Assembly (NCBI GenBank): GCA_028767165.1
Contig: JARACJ010000011.1
Coordinates: 123,112 to 187,111 of the forward strand
Length of the DNA: 64,000 nt
Direction of reading: 5' to 3'
Origin: Proteobacteria bacterium DTSAM18
GTDB lineage: Bacteria > Myxococcota_A > UBA796 > GCA-2862545
Shown: positions 46,980-55,075 of the stretch, in pieces
How positions within the stretch are numbered: position 1 is the first letter of the stretch
Layout of the letters: each line of letters opens with the position of its first letter
Notes under the pieces: model-generated
Databases searched by the model: none
What the model saw: the letters and a program-made list of their open reading frames with translations, nothing else
Told to the model about the DNA's origin: nothing
Position numbers and translations under genes: made by a program

Positions 46980-48278
46980 ATGTCGTTCATTTTCGAGGTT
47001 CCGGAAGTCGGCGAAGGCGTCGTCGAGATCGAGATCTCCGAGTGGAAGGTCGCAGTGGGCGACGTGGTCGACGTCGACCAGGCCCTCTGTGAGATCACCA
47101 CCGACAAGGCCTCCATGGACATCCCCAGCCCCAAGCGCGGCCGGGTGGTCAAGCTGTACGGCGAGCCCGGCGACATCCTCGGCGTGCACACCCCCCTGGT
47201 CGAGCTCGAGCTCGACACCAGCGCGCCCGCGCCGGCCCCGAAGGCAGAGGCACCTGCTCCCGCGGCCGAGAAGCCCGCGCCCGCGCCCGCAGCGAAGGCC
47301 GAGCCCGCCAAGGCCGCACCTGCTCCTGCCCCCGCGCCGGCACCCGCCGCGCCCGCAGGCCCTGCCTCCGACCCGGCCAGCCGCGGCGTCACCAAGGCCA
47401 CCCCGGCCGTGCGTCGCCACGCCCGTGAGCTCGGTGTCGATGTCGCCACCGTGCCCGGCACCGGCCCCAAGGGCCGCGTGAGCCACGCCGACCTCGAGAA
47501 GGCCGCCTCCGCACCCGCACCCGCACCCGCCACCTCCAGCGCCCACGCTGCCGCCCCCGTGGCCAGCACCGCCGAGGACAAGCGCGTGCCCATCCGCGGC
47601 ATCCGCCGCAAGATCGCCCAGCGCATGCAGGCCGCCAAGCAGACCTCCCCCCACTTCACCTACGTGGAGGAGATCGACTTCACCGAGCTGGTGCGCGTCC
47701 GCAGCGCCCTCAAGCCCCGGGCCGCCGCCATGGGCGTCAAGCTCACCTACATCCCCTTCATCGCGAAGGCCGTGTCGGTGGCCATGCGCCAGTTCCCGGA
47801 GGTCAACGCCGTGATGGACGAGGCCGCCTCCGAGCTGGTCGTCCGCGGCTCCCACGACTTCGGCTTCGCGGTCGACACCCCGAACGGCCTGATGGTGCCC
47901 GTCATCCGTGGCGTGCAGAACAAGTCCGTGCTCGCCCTCGCCGAGGAGATGGGCGACCTGTTCGCCCGCACCCGCGACGGCAAGGCCACCCGCACCGAAC
48001 TGTCCGGCTCCAGCTTCACGCTCACCAGCGTGGGCAACATCGGCGGTGTCCTGGCCACGCCCATCCTGAACACCCCCGAGGTGGCCATCCTGGGCATCAA
48101 CGCCATCCGCAAGCGCGCCATGGTCATGGACGACGACTCCATCGCCGTGCGCCACATGGCCTACCTGTCGCCCTCCTTCGACCACCGCATCATCGACGGC
48201 GCCATCGCCGCCAAGTTCATCAAGGTGGTCAAGGATCTCATCGAGCACCCTGAGGTGTTCCTGATGGAGCTCGCATGA
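46980..48278 (+). CDS. Dihydrolipoamide acyltransferase E2 component
   Basis: 432 aa from ATG 46980 (GGAG 6 nt before). One lipoyl domain at the N-terminus with lipoylated Lys43 in ITTDKASMD, a Pro/Ala/Lys linker (~80-135), the peripheral subunit-binding domain (ATPAVRRHARELGVD...GPKGRV, ~140-180), a second linker, and the acyltransferase core ending in SFDHRIIDGA, with the catalytic His and Asp. All parts are intact. The dehydrogenase type (pyruvate, branched-chain or other) cannot be read from E2 alone. It forms the core of the complex; its stop overlaps the E1alpha-like start (ATGA). Confidence 0.95.
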   Translation: MSFIFEVPEVGEGVVEIEISEWKVAVGDVVDVDQALCEITTDKASMDIPSPKRGRVVKLYGEPGDILGVHTPLVELELDTSAPAPAPKAEAPAPAAEKPAPAPAAKAEPAKAAPAPAPAPAPAAPAGPASDPASRGVTKATPAVRRHARELGVDVATVPGTGPKGRVSHADLEKAASAPAPAPATSSAHAAAPVASTAEDKRVPIRGIRRKIAQRMQAAKQTSPHFTYVEEIDFTELVRVRSALKPRAAAMGVKLTYIPFIAKAVSVAMRQFPEVNAVMDEAASELVVRGSHDFGFAVDTPNGLMVPVIRGVQNKSVLALAEEMGDLFARTRDGKATRTELSGSSFTLTSVGNIGGVLATPILNTPEVAILGINAIRKRAMVMDDDSIAVRHMAYLSPSFDHRIIDGAIAAKFIKVVKDLIEHPEVFLMELA

Positions 48279-48871
48279 CCGCAGCCACCCTGATGCAGGC
48301 CGACGCCTCCCTGGCGTCCATGGATGTCCAGCCCTTCCACCTCCCGCTCTCCGGCGGCAAGGCGGAGCTCGTGGCCGGCACCCTGGCCGCCATGAAGGCC
48401 TCCCACTGGTGGCTTCCCGGCCCCGCCGAGCGCGTGGGTGCCGTCCTCCGTGGCGCGCCTCTCGAGCGCGTCGCCGAGGGCTTCGAGGCCATGCGGCCCT
48501 ACCGCGTGGCCGGTGTCAGCGGCTCTGCCGGCCTGCGTGCGCTGTTCGCCGTGGGTCTCGGTGCCGCCTCCGAGGATGCCCGCGCCGTGGTGCACCTGTC
48601 CGAGGGCTCCCTGTCGGACGGCGCCTTCGCCGAAGCCCTCAACCTCGCGTCCCTGCTGCACGCCAACGTGGTGTTCGTCGTCCATCGTCGTCGCCTCGAA
48701 GGCGCTCCGGTGGCGCGCCAGTCCGCGGCCGATGCCGACGCGCTCGCCCGTGCCTACGCTGTTCCTTCCCACAAAGTCACCATCTCGGGTGCTGCGGAGA
48801 TCACCTCCGTGGTATCGGGCTGCCTGACGCAACAAGGTCCCTCGCTCATCGAAGCATGGGACGCGCCCTGA
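48275..48871 (+). CDS. Degenerate, shortened E1-alpha-like (TPP-fold) subunit
   Basis: 198 aa against ~330-400 for E1alpha. Residues ~78-150 align to the TPP-binding core: VSGSAGLRALFAVGLGAA, then GSLSDGAFAEALNLASLLHANVVFVV, and the end GPSLIEAW fits the family's GPTLIE strand. But the Mg/TPP motif GDG...NN is SEG (109-111)...RRR (138-140), and the downstream ~130 residues are absent. Cofactor binding is therefore unlikely. A frameshift is not the cause: E3 starts 42 bp later and no lost tail is visible. Together with the E1beta-like gene it suggests a non-catalytic E1-like partner. Confidence 0.7.
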   Translation: MTAATLMQADASLASMDVQPFHLPLSGGKAELVAGTLAAMKASHWWLPGPAERVGAVLRGAPLERVAEGFEAMRPYRVAGVSGSAGLRALFAVGLGAASEDARAVVHLSEGSLSDGAFAEALNLASLLHANVVFVVHRRRLEGAPVARQSAADADALARAYAVPSHKVTISGAAEITSVVSGCLTQQGPSLIEAWDAP

Positions 48872-48912
48872 GCAAGGGCTCACTCCGCAACACGCGGATC
48901 GAGGAGATCCAG

Positions 48913-50310
48913 ATGTCGGACACTCACTACCAGGCCATCGTCATCGGAGCCGGCCCTGGCGGCTACCCCTGCGGCATCCGCCTGGCGCAGCTGGGCGTGA
49001 AGACCCTGGTGGTCGACAAGGAGTTCTGGGGCGGTGTCTGCCTCAACGTGGGCTGCATCCCCTCCAAGGCCCTCATCACGGCCGGCAAGCGCTTCAAGCA
49101 GATCAAGACCGCCGACATGATGGGCATCAACGTCACCGGTGACGTCTCCATCGACATGGGCAAGCTGCAGGAGTGGAAGGGCGGCATCGTCAACAAGCTC
49201 ACCAGCGGCGTGGGCACCCTGCTCGACGCCAACGGCGCCGACCGCATCATGGGCACCGCCCGCCTCGACGGCGACACCGTCGTGGTCAGCACCGAGGATG
49301 GCGAGAAGCGCTTCACGGCCGACCACATCGTGATCGCCACCGGCTCCCGCCCCATCCAGATCCCCGGCTTCGAGTTCAAGGACGCCCCCGTCCTCGACTC
49401 CACCAAGGCCCTGGCCCTCGAAGAGGTGCCCGGCAAGCTCGTGGTCATCGGCGGCGGCTACATCGGCCTCGAGATGGGCATGATGTTCTCCAAGCTCGGC
49501 TCCGAGGTCACCGTCGTCGAGATGATGGATTCGGTGCTGCCCGGCTTCGACAAGGACGCCATCAAGATCATCAAGCGCTCCCTGAAGAAGTCCGGCATCG
49601 ACGTCCTCACCAAGACGAAGGCCCTGGGCTGGGAGAAGGCTGACTCCGGCATCGTGGTGAACGTCGAGAACGCCAAGGGCGCCAAGGCCATCGAGGCCGA
49701 CTACGTCCTCGTCACCGTCGGCCGCTTCCCCAACGGTGAGAACCTCGGTCTCGAGACCGCCGGCGTCGAGATGGACGGTCGCTTCATCAAGACCGACAAC
49801 CAGCGTCGCACCACCAACCCCAAGATCTTCGCCATCGGCGATGTGGCGTGCCAGCCCATGCTCGCCCACAAGGCCACCTACGAAGGTGAGCTCGTGGCCG
49901 AGATCATCGGCGGTCACAACCGCGTGTACGATGCCCGCACCGTGCCCGCCGTGGTCTTCACCGACCCCGAGATCGCCACCGCCGGCATGTCCGAGGAAGA
50001 GGCCAAGGCACGCGGCGAGATCAAGGTCGGCAAGGTGCCCTACGCTGCCGTGGGCCGCTCCCTCACCACGGGTGAGACCGACGGCTTCTTCAAGGTCATC
50101 GGCGATGCCGAGACCAAGGAGATCCTCGGCGTGGTCGTCTGCGGCGTGAACGCCTCCGACCTCATCTCCGAGGCCGCCCTGGCCATCGAGATGCACACCG
50201 AGCTGCTCGACATGGGCCTGACCATCCACCCCCACCCGACCCTGGGTGAGGGCATGATGGAGGCCGCCAAGGCTGCACTGGGCGAGGCGATCCACATCGT
50301 GAATCGCTGA
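48913..50310 (+). CDS. lpdA: Dihydrolipoyl dehydrogenase (E3)
   Basis: 465 aa from ATG 48913 (GAGGAG upstream). FAD site GAGPGGY near residue 12, redox pair CLNVGC, NAD site GGGYIGLEMG, second FAD motif IGDVA, and the C-terminal active-site pair HPHPTLGE with catalytic His and Glu. Re-oxidises dihydrolipoyl groups of E2 with NAD+. A start further upstream in the same frame would need the preceding gene's region; the chosen ATG matches family N-termini. Confidence 0.97.
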   Translation: MSDTHYQAIVIGAGPGGYPCGIRLAQLGVKTLVVDKEFWGGVCLNVGCIPSKALITAGKRFKQIKTADMMGINVTGDVSIDMGKLQEWKGGIVNKLTSGVGTLLDANGADRIMGTARLDGDTVVVSTEDGEKRFTADHIVIATGSRPIQIPGFEFKDAPVLDSTKALALEEVPGKLVVIGGGYIGLEMGMMFSKLGSEVTVVEMMDSVLPGFDKDAIKIIKRSLKKSGIDVLTKTKALGWEKADSGIVVNVENAKGAKAIEADYVLVTVGRFPNGENLGLETAGVEMDGRFIKTDNQRRTTNPKIFAIGDVACQPMLAHKATYEGELVAEIIGGHNRVYDARTVPAVVFTDPEIATAGMSEEEAKARGEIKVGKVPYAAVGRSLTTGETDGFFKVIGDAETKEILGVVVCGVNASDLISEAALAIEMHTELLDMGLTIHPHPTLGEGMMEAAKAALGEAIHIVNR

Positions 50311-50384
50311 TCACGACGCCCGAACGAACAGGGCCCTCCCGCCAGATTGGCGGGAGGGCCCTTTGTGCGTTCGGGGTCGTGATC
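50309..50384 (+). terminator. Long two-part stem-loop after lpdA
   Basis: Inner perfect 15-bp stem (50330-50344 with 50348-50362, loop GAT), followed by TTTG. An outer stem pairs 50309-50326 with 50368-50384 (17 bp with a single-G bulge), so the whole region folds as one rod that also includes two bases of the lpdA stop codon. The inner hairpin plus short U-run is a credible intrinsic terminator. Confidence 0.75.
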
Positions 50385-50656
50385 CCCGTTCCCGTGACCC
50401 AGGCGAATCCGGCGCCCGTGCCCGTGCCCGAAACACCGACCTAACGGCCTGCCAGGAACGCCACCCCCAGGAGCCGTGGTCCGCGCGCGTGCGCGACCGG
50501 TGCTCCTCGAGCTACCCCGTACCTCTCGGGGATTCGGGCCCCGGCGCCCCAAGGGGCGCCCGTACGTCCAACGTCGGAAGCGGCGCCCCTGGGTGCCCTG
50601 GCTGCGCGTCCCCGGAGCCTTCGCGCTGGGCGCCTGGAGCGCCGTCTACGTTCCGC
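50385..50656. other. Intergenic stretch, possible short ORF and hairpin
   Basis: 272 bp between the lpdA terminator and the convergent gene at 50657. A perfect 8-bp hairpin lies at 50543-50560 (GGCGCCCC-AA-GGGGCGCC). An open frame from GTG 50476 has an Arg-rich N-terminus and a hydrophobic stretch (VPGAFALGAWSAVYVPLIL) but runs into the opposite gene to 50790, so it is not called as a gene. Confidence 0.5.
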
Positions 50657-50974
50657 TCATCCTACAGCGGGAAACGACACGAACGGCCCCCGACATGCCT
50701 CCATCGAGGCCAGGGGAGGGAACTCGGCGATCTCCATCATCGCGCCCCAGAGCTCGCGGACGGCGGGGTGCTGGTGGGCGTCGTCCTTGAGCTGCTCGTT
50801 CTTCCACTCGAACACCTCGATCCAGGTGCCGTCGGCGGTCTGGGCGAGGTGGTTGTCGGCGTCCGTGAGGAAGCCGTGCTCCCGCAGCATCGGGACGTGG
50901 CGGCGCACGAGGGCCTCGAGGGCGGACTCGTGGCCGGGCTTCGCTTTGTAGGTGGGAATGGTCAGCAAGGGCAT
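50657..50974 (-). CDS. Antibiotic biosynthesis monooxygenase (ABM)-fold protein
   Basis: 105 aa. Starts LLTIPTYKAKPGHESALEALVRRHVPMLREHGFL, the ferredoxin-like alpha+beta dimer pattern of ABM/DUF-type domains (strand, long helix, strand), then TWIEVFEWKNEQLKDDAHQHPAVRELWGAMMEIAEF, with the E-x-W segment commonly seen in that group. Members are small dimeric oxygenases, heme-degrading enzymes or have no known activity; which one applies is unclear. It follows the polyprenol-kinase-like gene in the same direction, 19 bp apart. Confidence 0.7.
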   Translation of the reverse strand: MPLLTIPTYKAKPGHESALEALVRRHVPMLREHGFLTDADNHLAQTADGTWIEVFEWKNEQLKDDAHQHPAVRELWGAMMEIAEFPPLASMEACRGPFVSFPAVG

Positions 50975-50993
50975 GGGGCCTCCACAGGGGCCG

Positions 50994-51959
50994 TCACAGC
51001 CCCATCAGCGCCATCATGCCCCAGGAAGCCCCGGCGACGGCGAGCGGGATGGTGAGGTTGTCGTCCAGCCGCTTGCTGTACAGCTCCGCCAGTGCGCCGG
51101 CGGCGGCGCCCACGGCGGCAACGGGCCAGGCCTTCCAGCCCGGGATGAAGCCGAGGACCTGCACCATGAACACCGCGATGAACAGGCCCACGCCGAAGAA
51201 GGTGAGGGTGCCCTCGAGGCTTCGGTTGTTGACCAGCTTGGTCTGGCCGTAGCGGCGGCCGACGATGCCCGCCATGGGGTCGGCGAGGCCGAGGACGACG
51301 AGGCCCATCATGCTGCTCGGCGTGTGTCGCGACAGTGCGAGGATGAGCAGCGCCAGGCCGTACCAGGTGGCCGAGTTGATCTTGTGGTGCTCGTGGGGGT
51401 GCGCGATGGGCTTGAAGAAGGTCATCAGCACCTTGTTCAGGCCGGGGACCAGCTTGCGCAGGGCCTCGAGGGTCCACGTGGTGGCGTTGAGGCCCACCGT
51501 GATCCAGACGAGCCAGTCCTTGTGGTTCTGCAGGCCCAGCAGGATGGAGGTGGCCACGATGGCGGTGCACACGTGGAAGATGCTGCGGCCCCAGTTGGTG
51601 GCCCGGATGTGGGGGACCTGCACGTCCTCCATCGCCAGGTGCTTGGACAGCTCTGTGTAGGACTGCATCAGCCGCTTGCGGAAGCGGCTCCAGGCGCGAC
51701 GGGTGCCCGGCCCCGTGGTGGGCAGGGTGGGGGTGTCGTCGCGGAGGATCTGCACCGTGTCGTGGAACGCGTCGGCGAGGTGCGGCAGGGGTTCGCAGTG
51801 GACGGCGATCTCCGCGAGACCGTCGCGCACGGAGGCGAGCTTGGCACGCACGCGGGGCTCTTCCTGCAGCTTCAGCCGTGCTGGGTCGATGATATACAGC
51901 AGGTCGTAGAGCTGCAGGACGACGTCCTGGCTGTGACTGGGGAGGGCAAGAGCACTCAT
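50994..51959 (-). CDS. Dolichol/polyprenol kinase-like membrane protein (CTP-dependent lipid kinase family)
   Basis: 321 aa from the ATG giving MSALALPSHSQ. The N-terminal ~125 residues are soluble and helical, an addition to the family. Then about six transmembrane helices (residues ~135-321), with the family signature in the loop VGRRYGQTKLVNNRSLEGTLTFF (Gly-Arg-x-x-Gly..Lys..N-x-S-x-E-G-T), resembling SEC59/DGK1 and phosphatidate-cytidylyltransferase-type enzymes. It would phosphorylate a prenol or diacylglycerol. Divergent from the flippase gene, so a link to lipid-linked sugar handling is possible. Confidence 0.75.
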   Translation of the reverse strand: MSALALPSHSQDVVLQLYDLLYIIDPARLKLQEEPRVRAKLASVRDGLAEIAVHCEPLPHLADAFHDTVQILRDDTPTLPTTGPGTRRAWSRFRKRLMQSYTELSKHLAMEDVQVPHIRATNWGRSIFHVCTAIVATSILLGLQNHKDWLVWITVGLNATTWTLEALRKLVPGLNKVLMTFFKPIAHPHEHHKINSATWYGLALLILALSRHTPSSMMGLVVLGLADPMAGIVGRRYGQTKLVNNRSLEGTLTFFGVGLFIAVFMVQVLGFIPGWKAWPVAAVGAAAGALAELYSKRLDDNLTIPLAVAGASWGMMALMGL

Positions 51960-52040
51960 GCGGTATCCGTCGGAATGGGCCGGAGGCATGATGACGGCTC
52001 GCGAACCGTCTTGCGAGTCACTCTATGTCGGTGAGGCCTC

Positions 52041-53249
52041 TTGAGCCAGAAGGGAACCGCCTCATGGCTCCTCGGGCTCCACCGCATGGCGCGCGTGGGC
52101 GCCGGCGCGTTCTGCCTGTGGTGGGCAGGGCGCGTCCTCGGGCCCGAGGGGCTCGGCTGGATCGCCACCCTGGGAACCCTGCTCGGGCTGGGCCTGTCGC
52201 TGTTCGGCTACGGTCTGTCGGTGTGGCTCTCCCGGGAGACCGGCCGGGTCGGCCCGTCCGCGGCGCTGTGGACCGGGGTTGCGCTGGCTCGCCGGGGAGG
52301 ACTGCTCGTGGCGGGATTCCTGGGGTTCTGGGGCCTGTTACGAGGTTGGAATAGCGATATATTGTTGTTATGCCTGCTGTCCGGCTTCGTCGCCTGGGGC
52401 CGGCTGCGGGGCGAGGCGGCCGAAGGGGTGGCACTGGCCACCGGGCGACTCGGGCCCGTGGTTCGTGGGGGCGTCAGCGCCTACGGCCTGCAGGTGGTGG
52501 TCACCCTGCTGGCGCTGACCCTGTGGCCGACGGTGGGTGGCTACTACGGGGCGCTCGTGGCGGGCGCCGTGATCCTCGCGTGGGTGCCCCACCGGATGGG
52601 CGTCGCCCGGACGCCGCCGGTGGGGCGCGAGGTGCTCGACCCCCGGGAAGGCGCGCGCATCGGCTGGACCTACTTCTCCGGTGGGGTGCTCCTCGTGGGC
52701 GACGTGCTGCTGCTGGAGTGGATGCGGGGTCCTGGTGAAGTCGGGCTGTACCGGGTGGGCCAGGTGCTCGCGGACTACCTGCCCATCATCGCGGCCGTGC
52801 TCAACCAGGCTGCGCTGCCCCGCTGGGCGGCCGTCGGCACGGGCGCGCGGCGTGAGATCTGGCGCCGCACGGCGCTGTGGCTGTCGCTGGGTCTGTTCGT
52901 GTGGCCGCTGGCCACCGTGCTCGGGCGCCTGTGGGCCGGCGGTGTGTGGGGCGAGGCCTTCCTGGGCGCGGCACCGGCTGCGGCGGTCATGATCGCGGCG
53001 GTGCCCCTGCGGCTGTCCCACAACACGCTCGCCCTCGGACTCACGTCGCAGCGGGCGGACCGGGCGCGCTTCTGGGCCATCACCGCCGTGGCGAGCCTGA
53101 ACCTCGCCACCAACGTCCTGGTGATCCCGCGCTGGGGCGCGCTGGGGGCGGTCGCCACGACGCTGTGCTGCGACGTGGTGCTGTGGCTGGCGTTCGCGGG
53201 TGCGCTGTGGAGGCATCGTTCTGGAGAGCAGGCGGTCCGGGCCGCCTGA
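52041..53249 (+). CDS. Oligosaccharide flippase-like (Wzx/MOP-family) membrane protein
   Basis: 402 aa starting at TTG (GAGG before it); an ATG at 52086 gives a shorter start at the first helix. About ten to twelve transmembrane helices, with the flippase pattern GWTYFSGGVLLVGDVLLLEWM...VGLYRVGQVLADYLP in the middle, where Wzx-type proteins place helix 7-8 (FxxxxxLDxxxLxxxxxxxVGxYxxA). It should move a lipid-linked sugar across the inner membrane. No glycosyltransferases follow directly; GT39-like proteins occur elsewhere in the window. Confidence 0.75.
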   Translation: MSQKGTASWLLGLHRMARVGAGAFCLWWAGRVLGPEGLGWIATLGTLLGLGLSLFGYGLSVWLSRETGRVGPSAALWTGVALARRGGLLVAGFLGFWGLLRGWNSDILLLCLLSGFVAWGRLRGEAAEGVALATGRLGPVVRGGVSAYGLQVVVTLLALTLWPTVGGYYGALVAGAVILAWVPHRMGVARTPPVGREVLDPREGARIGWTYFSGGVLLVGDVLLLEWMRGPGEVGLYRVGQVLADYLPIIAAVLNQAALPRWAAVGTGARREIWRRTALWLSLGLFVWPLATVLGRLWAGGVWGEAFLGAAPAAAVMIAAVPLRLSHNTLALGLTSQRADRARFWAITAVASLNLATNVLVIPRWGALGAVATTLCCDVVLWLAFAGALWRHRSGEQAVRAA

Positions 53250-53257
53250 ACACGACG

Positions 53258-53288
53258 ACGCCCGCCGCGGCGGGGGCCGGGCGGGCGT
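53258..53288. terminator. Stem-loop between convergent flippase and kelch genes
   Basis: ACGCCCGCC (53258-53266) pairs with GGCGGGCGT (53280-53288), a perfect 9-bp stem around a 13-nt GC-rich loop. It lies between stops at 53249 and 53310. No U-tract on the plus side. Confidence 0.5.
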
Positions 53289-53309
53289 GGGGGACACGAG
53301 CCGCCGCGC

Positions 53310-54500
53310 TCAGTAGCAGAGGCTCTCGCAGTTGGCGTCGCCGGAGCGCAGGCAGGCCTCGCCCTCGGTGGCCCAGGATCGCACCGCCCAGGAGCCGCCG
53401 CTGTAGGACCACACATCGTTGATGTTGCCGCAGTCGGTCTTGCCGCCGAACACCAGCCACTCGCCCGCGGGAGTGTAGGCGGTGGCCATGGCGTTGCGGC
53501 GGTCGGGCACGTCCTCGTCGACCAGGGTGAAGTCTGCGGGGAAGTCGCAGACGTCGTTGGCGGGACGGTTCCACACGTCGCCGGTGGACAGCTGGGTCCA
53601 CTGGCGGCTGGTGAGGTCGAAGGTCCAGGTGTCGTTGGCGTTGCCGAGCTGTCCGTCGTCGTGGCCGCCGAACATCACGAGCTCGCCGGTGAGGTCATCG
53701 AACTCGAGGGCACCCCACATGCGGCCCAGGGGCGCGGGGGTGCTGACGCCGTCGTGCAGCATGGTCCACTCGCCGGACGCCAGATCCAGGGCCCACAGAT
53801 CCCGGAAGAAGGTGCCGAAGAACGCGTTCGCATCTCCACCGGCGTACACGTACAGGAAGTCGCCGTCGGTGGCGGCGGCGTGGTACAGGCGCGCCGGCGG
53901 AGGCGTGTTGGTGGCCAGCTGGGACCAGGTGTCGGTGGTCAGGTCGAACACCCAGGTGTCGTTGTGGGGCGTGATCATCGCGCCATCGGACGCGTTGTTG
54001 CCGCCGAACACGACCATCTTGTCGCCGGCGACGACGGCGCTGTGGTTGAACCGGCCGCCCATGGGGCCGTTGGCTGCGAGCTCCGTCCAGGTGTCGGTGG
54101 CCAGATCGAAGGCCCAGGTGTCGGCGAACACCTGGTAGGGACCGGACGTGCCTGCGCGGGTGCGGCCGCCGGTGATGATCATCCGCTGGCGTGCCTCGTC
54201 GAGGGCGACGGCGTGGCGACCCCGGGCGGCGGGGCCGGACTCGACCTCGATGCGCTCGAAGTTGTCGCAGGCGGTGTTGTAGGCCCACAGCTCGTCGGTG
54301 AACTCGGTGGCGCCGAAGGAGCAGTTCACCGGCACGCCGAGGTTGCCACCGAAGAACACCATACGCTGGGCCGCGTCGTCCCAGACGGCTTCGACCTCAC
54401 CGCGGCCGGTGGGGATCGGGTAGGAGACGGTGGAACAGTCCACCTGGCCGCCCTCGGTGCACGCGAGCAGGAGGGTGGGGAGCAGCAGAAGGGCTTTCAT
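53310..54500 (-). CDS. Kelch-repeat lipoprotein
   Basis: 396 aa. Signal peptide with lipobox LLAC (Cys14). Repeats of ~50 residues carry the Kelch pattern: hydrophobic strand, Gly-Gly pair, then a conserved Trp and DL...DTW (e.g. MVVFGGN...HNDTWVFDLTTDTWSQL, LVMFGGH...NDTWTFDLTSRQWTQL). About six repeats would close a beta-propeller. Several Cys near both ends could be disulfides. Propellers usually bind partners or carbohydrate; function unknown. Preceded by a lipoprotein gene whose stop overlaps this ATG (ATGA). Confidence 0.88.
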   Translation of the reverse strand: MKALLLLPTLLLACTEGGQVDCSTVSYPIPTGRGEVEAVWDDAAQRMVFFGGNLGVPVNCSFGATEFTDELWAYNTACDNFERIEVESGPAARGRHAVALDEARQRMIITGGRTRAGTSGPYQVFADTWAFDLATDTWTELAANGPMGGRFNHSAVVAGDKMVVFGGNNASDGAMITPHNDTWVFDLTTDTWSQLATNTPPPARLYHAAATDGDFLYVYAGGDANAFFGTFFRDLWALDLASGEWTMLHDGVSTPAPLGRMWGALEFDDLTGELVMFGGHDDGQLGNANDTWTFDLTSRQWTQLSTGDVWNRPANDVCDFPADFTLVDEDVPDRRNAMATAYTPAGEWLVFGGKTDCGNINDVWSYSGGSWAVRSWATEGEACLRSGDANCESLCY

Positions 54501-55027
54501 GGGACTTCACCTTCGACGAGGAGTTCGACCTGGACGGGGGACAGGGGCTCGGCCCCGGAGGACCCGGGACGCTCCCACTGCAGGTGGGCGCGCACGGTGA
54601 TGGGGACGGAGCCGCCCTGGGTGATGGCCTCGGACCAGACGAGGCCGTCCGGCAGGACGAGGTTGAAGCCCCAGTCGCGGGCCTCGTCGTCCTGGACCAT
54701 GCAGCGGACGCGCACGCCGTAGGCCTCTCCGAAGTCGGCCTGTTCGAGCTCGAGGCTCTGCACCCACTCGGAGGGCACCTCACCGTCGAGCACGAGCCAC
54801 AGCTCGTCGCGGGGGGCGACGCCGGTGGTGGCGATGGCCAGCGGCAGGTGGGCACCACCCTGGGGACCGTGCTCCAGGTGCAGCGTGTCGCCATCTGCGA
54901 GGGGCGTGAACACGAGGCCGTTGTCGCTGGCGATGCCGAGCACGAGGGTGGGCTCGCCGGACTCACAGGCGGGGGAGCCGCCACAGGCGGACAGGATCAG
55001 CAGGGAGGAGAGGAACAAGGTGCGCAT
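54497..55027 (-). CDS. Small lipoprotein of unknown function
   Basis: 176 aa. Signal peptide with lipobox LSAC (Cys15). The mature part is beta-rich and acidic, with no motif I recognise (VLGIASDNGLVFTPLADGDTLHLEHGPQGG). It is coupled to the kelch gene by ATGA; both are surface lipoproteins and may act as a pair. The nearest gene upstream ends 48 bp away. Confidence 0.7.
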   Translation of the reverse strand: MRTLFLSSLLILSACGGSPACESGEPTLVLGIASDNGLVFTPLADGDTLHLEHGPQGGAHLPLAIATTGVAPRDELWLVLDGEVPSEWVQSLELEQADFGEAYGVRVRCMVQDDEARDWGFNLVLPDGLVWSEAITQGGSVPITVRAHLQWERPGSSGAEPLSPVQVELLVEGEVP

Positions 55028-55075
55028 GGCGCCGTTCTACCATGGGGCGCCTCTGCGACGATCACGAACTGCAGG

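Noticed and set aside
48275..48871. E1alpha-like gene as a frameshifted pseudogene
   Set aside because: The frame is clean, it overlaps E2 by ATGA, and no lost C-terminal piece is found before the E3 start 42 bp later.
50476..50790. 104-codon Arg-rich plus-strand frame with a hydrophobic stretch
   Set aside because: Its second half overlaps the well-supported ABM-fold gene on the other strand and loses coding-like codon bias there; kept only as a note on the intergenic region.
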